Source: an uncultured Rhodobiaceae bacterium (GTDB lineage: Archaea; Thermoplasmatota; Poseidoniia; Poseidoniales; Poseidoniaceae). Taken from it: DNA of 12,605 nucleotides. A program made the translations under genes and the position numbers. Under the pieces are notes generated by a model. It was not told the origin of the DNA. It made no database searches and saw only the letters and a program-made list of their open reading frames with translations. Positions 7,407 to 12,605 of this stretch are shown one piece after another; within the stretch, counting starts at the first letter, position 1; every line of letters starts with the position of its first letter. Location of the stretch: NCBI GenBank assembly GCA_937911445.1, contig CALDQY010000024.1, positions 1 to 12,605 of the forward strand, written 5' to 3'.

Positions 7407-9455
7407 GTGGAGAGAATGCGTGGTCGAGTCTTCTTTCTGTTGAGTTGCTTTTTGCTCTCACTCTTTGCACCGTACTCTCCTCTTAGTACAACGGCACGTG
7501 CAGAAGATACCAAAGTATGCTGTGATGCGACAGAAATTGACCTCTATCTCCTCGGCGACTCAGATCAAACACTCACTCCGTTTACCGATTTGTTTTCTGA
7601 AACTTCTTCCTCAGCATCATTCGAAACAGCCATTACATCCTCCGAGCAAATTGGTAAGTGGAGTCTTGAATCCGCATGGCCTGGTACTGTACCCGAATCC
7701 ACTTGGACGGTTGAGATGGATTACACCATCTCCGATGCTGGTGGTGCCAACGTCAACATGTCTGCTACGGTGACAATCGGTGGCTCTTCGTTTACTGCTT
7801 TCCTTGGGACGGCAGAGTCCCTGTTCGTGCCTCAAGGATCTGGAACACTTTCCATCGATGTCCCAGTTGAACAAGTACCAGTGAGTGGAACTTCTGAGAT
7901 TTCTGTCAGTGTTAGTGCACGAAACTTCGTTTTCACAGTTCCTGCATCGGGTGCGAAAGTGGAATTTTTCTGGGGCAGTGAAGAACATGATTCCAAACTT
8001 ACTGCTGAATTGCCGATCGTTGATCTCACACTCGACCAACCCGAGGTCGAGGGCGACTTAGTCTACCTCGCTGCCCGTATCGAATCCCCTTTCGGGATGG
8101 AAGCACTTGTGTTTTCAAAATCCATTTCTCTGAGTGTCAATGGCGTTGAATTGACCGTTGACCCAACAGAGGTCCTCGAAGGCGAAGCTATCCTTGTTAT
8201 TTGGACGTGGGATGGGGCTGCAGGTGGCATTGAAACCGTTGGTGTATCTGTCTCTTACGAGCTTCAAGCAGGTCTTATCTTGACGGGGTCGACGAATTTT
8301 GAGATTGAGACGTTCGATGGTTCAGGAGATGGCGGCGGCTATTATCCTCTCAATGAACCATTGCGAACCAACGGTAAGGGTTCACCACTCGATATTTCAA
8401 TCACGATGGAACTTGAGTCGGAGGATGGTGGTCTTCGGCTGGCTCAGACTACGATTTTGACCATCGAAGGTGAAATGGCCTTTTGGATGCGGTGGGGATT
8501 GGACCATCTAGGTGACGAAACCATTCCACTGTCCAATGTTCTGAAGAACTTCGATGGTGGGAACGTTAACGATGACGAGCGTGGAAGTCGTGTTATTGAG
8601 AATGCTGAAATCAGTCAATTCGAGAACTTCATGAGTTCGTATTACATCACATACTTCCAGTTTGGTCTTGGTTTGGAATCCGAAGAGATCGTGGGTGATC
8701 TCTCCGATGCACAGACCTTTGCCATTACACTGGATCTGATGGGAGAAAACCGTGTCCGTAATGCACCAGTTAAGTTGAGGATTGATTCCCTCACACCGAT
8801 TGTTTCTGGTTCGGAGTACCGTATCCTTGACAGTGCGTTCATGACCTCACAACCATCACCGTTGTGGTCGTCCTACGATTTGCTCATTAACATAAAATCG
8901 AGTGGATTTACTTCGTTCACCAACATGGATGTCTTACAAAATGATGACATCGAAGTGACCTATCTTCGATTCCCGTGGGGTGAATCAGCAACAATCTCAG
9001 TTCAAGATTTGACACAGTCCGATAACTTCAGGATTGAATCACGACCAACAACTTCCATTCTTCATGCACCTCTCAGTTTGACACTGATTATGACACTCAT
9101 GCTTGCAGGAGGCCTCTTTGTAGCCTTTAGAATGGTGAGAAATCGTTCCAAGTATCCAATCATGATCGAAATGATTCTCGTTCCAATTGTGTTTTTGTTG
9201 CTCTTCTTTGCATTCGAAGCAGTCTACATTTTGGGCTCAAGCGGTGGAATCGTTCTCATCTGGTGGGCGACTGCCGTCATTTCACCTCGAACTCGCCCTC
9301 CGGGTGGATCGAATGCAAAACCACAGATTGTTGTCGAAAACTTCCCTACAATCGCATGTCCTCAATGTCAGACTTCAAACCCAGTCACCTCCGATTTGCG
9401 CCCAATACGGATACAATGTACGGGTTGCGACCGCATCATCAAAATCGTCGCCTAG
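7407..9455 (+). CDS. Exported protein with C-terminal membrane anchor and zinc ribbon
   Basis: Up to 682 residues. An N-terminal signal peptide (about 5-32, ending near ARAED) precedes a ~515-residue beta-rich ectodomain full of Ser, Thr, Glu and Gly, with an adjacent Cys pair just after the likely cleavage site. Three hydrophobic segments follow at about 554-577, 587-609 and 610-626. The loop between the first two is basic (RMVRNRSK), placing it inside, so the ectodomain should be outside and the C-terminal tail inside. The tail ends in a C4 zinc ribbon, CPQC at 651/654 and CTGC at 671/674. The start is either GTG 7407 or ATG 7416; both keep the signal peptide. Function is not recognised. 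The layout suggests a surface receptor or secretion component signalling to, or assembled with, a cytoplasmic partner. The CBS protein follows after 39 bases and could be co-transcribed. Confidence 0.87.
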   Translation: MERMRGRVFFLLSCFLLSLFAPYSPLSTTARAEDTKVCCDATEIDLYLLGDSDQTLTPFTDLFSETSSSASFETAITSSEQIGKWSLESAWPGTVPESTWTVEMDYTISDAGGANVNMSATVTIGGSSFTAFLGTAESLFVPQGSGTLSIDVPVEQVPVSGTSEISVSVSARNFVFTVPASGAKVEFFWGSEEHDSKLTAELPIVDLTLDQPEVEGDLVYLAARIESPFGMEALVFSKSISLSVNGVELTVDPTEVLEGEAILVIWTWDGAAGGIETVGVSVSYELQAGLILTGSTNFEIETFDGSGDGGGYYPLNEPLRTNGKGSPLDISITMELESEDGGLRLAQTTILTIEGEMAFWMRWGLDHLGDETIPLSNVLKNFDGGNVNDDERGSRVIENAEISQFENFMSSYYITYFQFGLGLESEEIVGDLSDAQTFAITLDLMGENRVRNAPVKLRIDSLTPIVSGSEYRILDSAFMTSQPSPLWSSYDLLINIKSSGFTSFTNMDVLQNDDIEVTYLRFPWGESATISVQDLTQSDNFRIESRPTTSILHAPLSLTLIMTLMLAGGLFVAFRMVRNRSKYPIMIEMILVPIVFLLLFFAFEAVYILGSSGGIVLIWWATAVISPRTRPPGGSNAKPQIVVENFPTIACPQCQTSNPVTSDLRPIRIQCTGCDRIIKIVA

Positions 9456-9494
9456 GGTCAAAACCCTCTTGAACGGTCACGTTCAGCAAGGAAC

Positions 9495-9908
9495 ATGAGC
9501 GAAACTGTTGCTGATTTGGAACTGGATGATGAACACGTTACCATTGGTTTGGATGATACACTCGTAGAAGGATGCAAACGTCTTGTAAGCATTCCATCAG
9601 GGATTCTCATCGTTTTGGATGATGATGACCAAGTCAAGGGAGTTATCGGACAGCGTCAAATGCTGAAGGCCATCGGTAACGGTGTTGATGTTAACGAGGC
9701 CACATGCAAGGAAGTCATGGAAATGGATGTCCTCAGAGTGTCCATGTCCGATGCCATTCCAGACGTCATCAAGTCTGTCAACGAACGTATGCCACAAGCT
9801 GTCGTCGCCGTTGACGAGAATGGTGCATTTGAGGGCTACTTCTCACCTGATGATTACCGTCAAGCACAATCGATTCTTTCATCGAATCCCTCTCTCGGAT
9901 CGCTTTGA
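9495..9908 (+). CDS. CBS domain-pair protein
   Basis: A 137-residue cytoplasmic protein made almost entirely of two CBS repeats (about residues 14-63 and 73-127), which together form a Bateman module. Visible hallmarks are the strand ending VKGVIGQRQMLKAI in the first repeat. The second has VLRVSMSDAIPDVIKSVNE followed by QAVVAVDENGAFEGYFSPDDY. Such modules bind adenosine nucleotides or SAM and act as energy or metabolite sensors, usually on a partner protein when, as here, no effector domain is attached. An AAGGA stretch sits just before the ATG. It lies 39 bases after the exported zinc-ribbon protein on the same strand, but a functional link is only positional. The ligand cannot be told from sequence. 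Confidence 0.85.
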   Translation: MSETVADLELDDEHVTIGLDDTLVEGCKRLVSIPSGILIVLDDDDQVKGVIGQRQMLKAIGNGVDVNEATCKEVMEMDVLRVSMSDAIPDVIKSVNERMPQAVVAVDENGAFEGYFSPDDYRQAQSILSSNPSLGSL

Positions 9909-9945
9909 GTGTTATCGCAGTTAGGTCAATATCGGTTGTGATGAT

Positions 9946-10164
9946 ATGGACATTAACGTGGAAGAATTAATCGCAGGCTTATTCTTTCTCGCCTATGTTG
10001 TGTATGGTCCATTAGTTAAAGGTGGCTTTTGGAAACAAAATTGGACCAACAAAGGTGGTCGTTGGGTAACCGCTGCAGAAGGTCCAATCTTCTTTGTATG
10101 CATGATCATCCTTTTCCTAACTCTTGGTGTCGTGTTGACGCTTGAAGGATTGAATGTCATTTAG
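9946..10164 (+). CDS. Small two-helix membrane protein
   Basis: A 72-residue protein with two predicted transmembrane helices (about residues 6-22 and 46-66) joined by a polar loop rich in Gly, Trp, Lys and Asn (GGFWKQNWTNKGGRW). The basic loop suggests it faces the cytoplasm, with both termini outside. A GTGAT a few bases before the ATG is a weak ribosome-binding site. It lies 37 bases after the CBS protein on the same strand. I do not recognise a family. Codon use and hydrophobicity look genuine, and small membrane proteins of this type are common in archaeal genomes. Confidence 0.7.
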   Translation: MDINVEELIAGLFFLAYVVYGPLVKGGFWKQNWTNKGGRWVTAAEGPIFFVCMIILFLTLGVVLTLEGLNVI

Positions 10165-10177
10165 TCGAGAACTTACA

Positions 10178-10336
10178 ATGCCTATCTACGTTGAGAAGGG
10201 TACGCTTCAATATGGCCCACTGCAAGCCCTTGTAAACAGGGTTGTTGAACACAAGGGTGTTATGGAGAACCCATGGATATACGCCATAATCACTTATTGT
10301 AAGCAATCAGATTTGTCCCCAAGCAGAATCAAATAA
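10178..10336 (+). CDS. Doubtful small ORF
   Basis: A 52-codon open frame from ATG 10178; an upstream ATG at 10154 would give 60 codons and overlap the previous stop by 11 bases. The product has no membrane segment, zinc site or family I recognise. Its codons (AGG, AGA, two ATA) differ from the flanking genes, and no Shine-Dalgarno precedes either start. It may be a short real gene, a gene remnant, or chance in the 233-base gap between the small membrane protein and the next promoter. The gap otherwise holds only the TATA-like element near its end. Confidence 0.25.
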   Translation: MPIYVEKGTLQYGPLQALVNRVVEHKGVMENPWIYAIITYCKQSDLSPSRIK

Positions 10337-10370
10337 CATGTCGTGAAAGTCCTATTATCGTCAATGAAAT

Positions 10371-10380
10371 GATATAATTA
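10371..10380 (+). promoter_or_regulatory. TATA box for the terminal membrane-protein operon
   Basis: GATATAATTA is the clearest TATA-like word in the window. It lies in the non-coding gap, with its centre about 23 bases before the ATG at 10398, so transcription would begin at or just next to the start codon and give a leaderless mRNA, a common archaeal arrangement. No Shine-Dalgarno precedes that ATG, which agrees with leaderless translation. Confidence 0.55.
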
Positions 10381-10397
10381 AGCAACCAGCGGTTGTT

Positions 10398-11735
10398 ATG
10401 GCGACTGAATCATTGGCACCAGTCGCAGCGATTACGGACTTGATACTTGGTACCCTGACAATTATCTTGGCCAACCGAGCCGTTAATCATGACCAGCACA
10501 AGCGTTTTACGGCCCTGCTCTTCGGATGGACGTTCATCTTCATAGGTGCCTACTACATGATCATCTCCTTGATTGAATTGCAGTATCCCGACGGTGTATT
10601 CGGTTGGTCGCTGATTCAATTTGGTACGTTCGCACCAACGAGCGACGGGACGTTTGATGCTCTGGTGTTCATGCTTTATGGCCTTCAAGCAGGCATCAAC
10701 ATTCTCACATTGGCGTTGGCACTTCACCTACCGTTTGACTTGGGGGCTGGTCGTGGTTGGAACTCAGCCATCATTGGCGGTGTTGGAGCGTATTGCATTG
10801 TCATGCCCATCGTCATCTTGTTTGGTGGATTCTCCATTACCGTTATTCAAAGTCTCATGATTTTTGCTACTGCAGCCATCTGGACTATGATTTACATCCG
10901 AGGCATCGTTGCTGAATTGGTCAACGGTGATGAAGAGGCTCGCTCTGCATCCAAAGGTGCCGGTCTATTGCTCATCGCCTTTTACTCAGGAACGATGATT
11001 TGGTGGCTTTCAACGGTCATGCTAGCCAACAACGAATGGTTTTCTGGCGTCATAGCGCAAATGTCTGAGTCTTCGTCCATATTCTACCTCCTGGGCGTGG
11101 AGACCTTGTGGGTGGCCGGGCTCATGCCGCTGATGGTGGTGTTCCTCGGCGAAGGGTATAGGACATTCAAAAAAGGGTCCTCCCTTCTCTCCGTGGTTAT
11201 TTTCGTTGTCGCCGTTATTGGCTTCATCAACTACTTCATTGACATTGCCGTGTCTGATATCTTGGTCAGTTGCTATGAAACCGAATGCCAAGAACTTCCT
11301 GCCGCTTACAGAGTTTGGGAAACGCTCACCACCGGTGTACTTTCCTTCCTCTTCGTTCCAATGCTTTTCGTCTACATCCTGATTCAGTACCGGTTGATCG
11401 ACACGAGTTTGGATGAAAACCGCAACCTGTTGCGCATGATGATTCTCCTGCTTCTTCTCATCGTTTCCTCCAGCTTCATCGAAATGATTCAGTCCTTGAT
11501 TCCTGTGCCCCAAATGGTCACCGCCTCGCTGCTAGCTATCGCAGTCGCTTTTTTCATCGGTTGGGAGGAGCGAATCACTGGTTGGTTCGTCAATGAAAGC
11601 ACCGATGGAAAAATCGTTTCAGGAGACGACATCCTCACTCAATCCTTCAGTAAATTCACGGTTTTGATGTCAATCGTTTTGATTTACATCATCGCTATCA
11701 GTTGGCTCTTTGCCGCTATGGGGGTGGGTGCATGA
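10398..11735 (+). CDS. Polytopic membrane protein, about 12 helices, unknown function
   Basis: A 445-residue protein with no signal peptide and about twelve hydrophobic segments, at roughly 7-26, 37-61, 87-111, 122-143, 146-168, 187-209, 228-250, 262-285, 309-331, 345-367, 371-389 and 419-441. A loop at about 288-300 carries two cysteines (SCYETEC) that could form an external disulfide. A short acidic cytoplasmic-type loop (VNGDEEARSASKG) lies near 175-187, and a polar ~25-residue stretch precedes the last helix. I see no transporter signature, ATP-binding motif or haem-binding histidine pattern. The first half somewhat resembles multi-helix sensor membrane regions of archaeal kinases, but no kinase domain follows. 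Its stop codon overlaps the next start as ATGA, so the two genes are translationally coupled and probably act together. Confidence 0.85.
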   Translation: MATESLAPVAAITDLILGTLTIILANRAVNHDQHKRFTALLFGWTFIFIGAYYMIISLIELQYPDGVFGWSLIQFGTFAPTSDGTFDALVFMLYGLQAGINILTLALALHLPFDLGAGRGWNSAIIGGVGAYCIVMPIVILFGGFSITVIQSLMIFATAAIWTMIYIRGIVAELVNGDEEARSASKGAGLLLIAFYSGTMIWWLSTVMLANNEWFSGVIAQMSESSSIFYLLGVETLWVAGLMPLMVVFLGEGYRTFKKGSSLLSVVIFVVAVIGFINYFIDIAVSDILVSCYETECQELPAAYRVWETLTTGVLSFLFVPMLFVYILIQYRLIDTSLDENRNLLRMMILLLLLIVSSSFIEMIQSLIPVPQMVTASLLAIAVAFFIGWEERITGWFVNESTDGKIVSGDDILTQSFSKFTVLMSIVLIYIIAISWLFAAMGVGA

Positions 11736-12430
11736 GTGGCAAGGAAGTTTCGCCGGAATTTGATTTCACGGCCTTCACCGAACTACTTGACGACAGGGCA
11801 AGCAACATCACCATGGGCGTAGTGCTCACTATTGTGGCCGTGGTCCTGACTTACACCACCGTGGATTTGGCCAACCTAAACGAAGAGGTACGTGGCTTGG
11901 TGGACGGTGATAACAACTGGGACGTCTCGTTTGAGATTCAATCAATGACGTTTCAAGAAACCATTGTCATGGTGGACGGTGAACAACGTCAATTGGACTT
12001 TGATGTTGATCAAAGCGATCTCCCCGAAGGGTTTCGCGTAGGTCAGATTAGAGCCACTGTTTCCTACGGTGAAACTTCGGGCCTTCCTGCTGACCCTGCT
12101 GACTCTGTGGCTGCCAATGTTCTCCAAACGGACATGCAAGCACAATGGAATGACAACAATAACACCCTTTCAGGATCTTCCAACGATGCAACCGACATCG
12201 AACTGATTCTGCGCACCCATCCTGGATTCACTGGTCAGTCCGTCAACGCCACTGGCATCAATGAGTATCAAGTGCTTCAGCCCTGGCTGATTGAGGGCTT
12301 TGGCACGGGTACCTTTTCGGTCGTCGTGGAATTGAACACACAATCTCCCCCGTTCCTCAATGATAGTGATGAAGAAATTGTGGTGAACGTCGAAGTCGTG
12401 ATGTTCAAGCCTTCAGCGACACCGACATGA
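11732..12430 (+). CDS. Single-helix membrane protein with large polar domain
   Basis: A 232-residue protein starting at the ATG inside the ATGA overlap with the polytopic membrane gene; an in-frame ATG at 11702 would add ten residues and overlap more, so it is not preferred. An acidic N-terminal tail of about 26 residues precedes one transmembrane helix (about 27-46: ITMGVVLTIVAVVLTYTT). The remaining ~185 residues are polar, Asp/Asn/Thr-rich and beta-type, without cysteines. They contain several NxT/S sequons typical of archaeal surface domains. The likely orientation is N-terminus inside and the large domain outside. No family is recognised. The tight coupling suggests that it is an extracellular-domain subunit of a complex with its neighbour. 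Confidence 0.82.
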   Translation: MSGKEVSPEFDFTAFTELLDDRASNITMGVVLTIVAVVLTYTTVDLANLNEEVRGLVDGDNNWDVSFEIQSMTFQETIVMVDGEQRQLDFDVDQSDLPEGFRVGQIRATVSYGETSGLPADPADSVAANVLQTDMQAQWNDNNNTLSGSSNDATDIELILRTHPGFTGQSVNATGINEYQVLQPWLIEGFGTGTFSVVVELNTQSPPFLNDSDEEIVVNVEVVMFKPSATPT

Positions 12431-12536
12431 TCTCCATTCTCGTGAGTCATGAAATCAGCGAATCGGTTTTGAGAGTCTTCAACAATTACAAAGGGTTCGT
12501 AGAGGGCCATACTGAACCGTAGACATGAATGTGGGT

Positions 12537-12561
12537 GTATACAAGGGGGCCCCTCGTATGC
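12537..12561. repeat. 25-base imperfect inverted repeat
   Basis: The arms GTATACAAGGGG (12537-12548) and CCCCTCGTATGC (12550-12561) flank a single central G. They match at 10 of 12 positions, plus one G-T wobble. It sits about 106 bases after the last stop codon in the gene-free end of the window. It could be a terminator stem for the preceding operon, although no T-run follows, or a dimer-binding operator for a gene beyond the window. The remaining bases 12431-12605 show no gene or RNA that I can recognise. Confidence 0.5.
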
Positions 12562-12605
12562 GTATATGCCTTCATGGGTACCGTTGTAGTCGCCCGCATA
12601 CACAA

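Noticed and set aside
11022..11513. Minus-strand 163-codon frame
   Set aside because: It is antisense to the polytopic membrane gene; its His/Glu/Asn-rich product is what the reverse complement of hydrophobic codons gives.
12277..12603. Minus-strand open frame at the right edge, 108 codons
   Set aside because: Nearly half lies antisense to the confident 11732-12430 gene, its only start is a GTG at the window edge, and the product has no recognisable feature.
12490..12605. Possible tRNA near a GGGTTCG word on the plus strand
   Set aside because: No matching T-arm, acceptor stem or anticodon arm could be folded around it.
1..12605. CRISPR arrays, insertion sequences, integrase or phage genes
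   Set aside because: No regularly spaced repeats, transposase or integrase motifs, or terminal inverted repeats of IS type were seen.

Overview
The window is about 12.6 kb of gene-dense archaeal chromosome. Three genes point to Archaea: an archaeosine synthase (arcS), an archaeal-type ribosomal protein S15, and an apparent RecJ/Cdc45-like gene immediately after rps15, which is a typical euryarchaeal arrangement. The moderate G+C, short intergenic gaps, bacterial-type DnaJ, several large exported anchored proteins and C4 zinc ribbons would fit a planktonic Thermoplasmatota-like lineage such as Marine Group II (Poseidoniales). That placement is inference from gene content and style, not from a phylogeny.

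Layout. Positions 19-1423 (+) hold a small zinc-ribbon protein and then dnaJ. dnaJ converges with a 739-residue exported, membrane-anchored protein on the minus strand (1424-3643); the two stop codons abut with no spacer. An 84-base divergent gap leads to a plus-strand run: arcS (tRNA archaeosine), rps15, a protein resembling a catalytically degenerate DHH-family (RecJ/Cdc45-like) protein, and a 116-residue helical protein. This is an information-processing cluster. Next come an exported protein whose C-terminus has three membrane segments and a zinc ribbon predicted to be cytoplasmic (7407-9455), a CBS-pair protein, and a 72-residue two-helix membrane protein. A doubtful 52-60 codon ORF and a TATA-like box follow. 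The window closes with a two-gene ATGA-coupled unit: a roughly 12-helix membrane protein and a single-helix protein with a large probably extracytoplasmic domain. The last 175 bases hold no convincing gene but contain a 25-base imperfect inverted repeat.

I see no tRNA, rRNA, CRISPR array, insertion sequence or integrase. The features most worth a second look are the degenerate RecJ/Cdc45-like protein beside rps15, the non-ATG start of dnaJ, the exported protein with the cytoplasmic zinc ribbon, the terminal two-gene membrane cassette, and the terminal inverted repeat.
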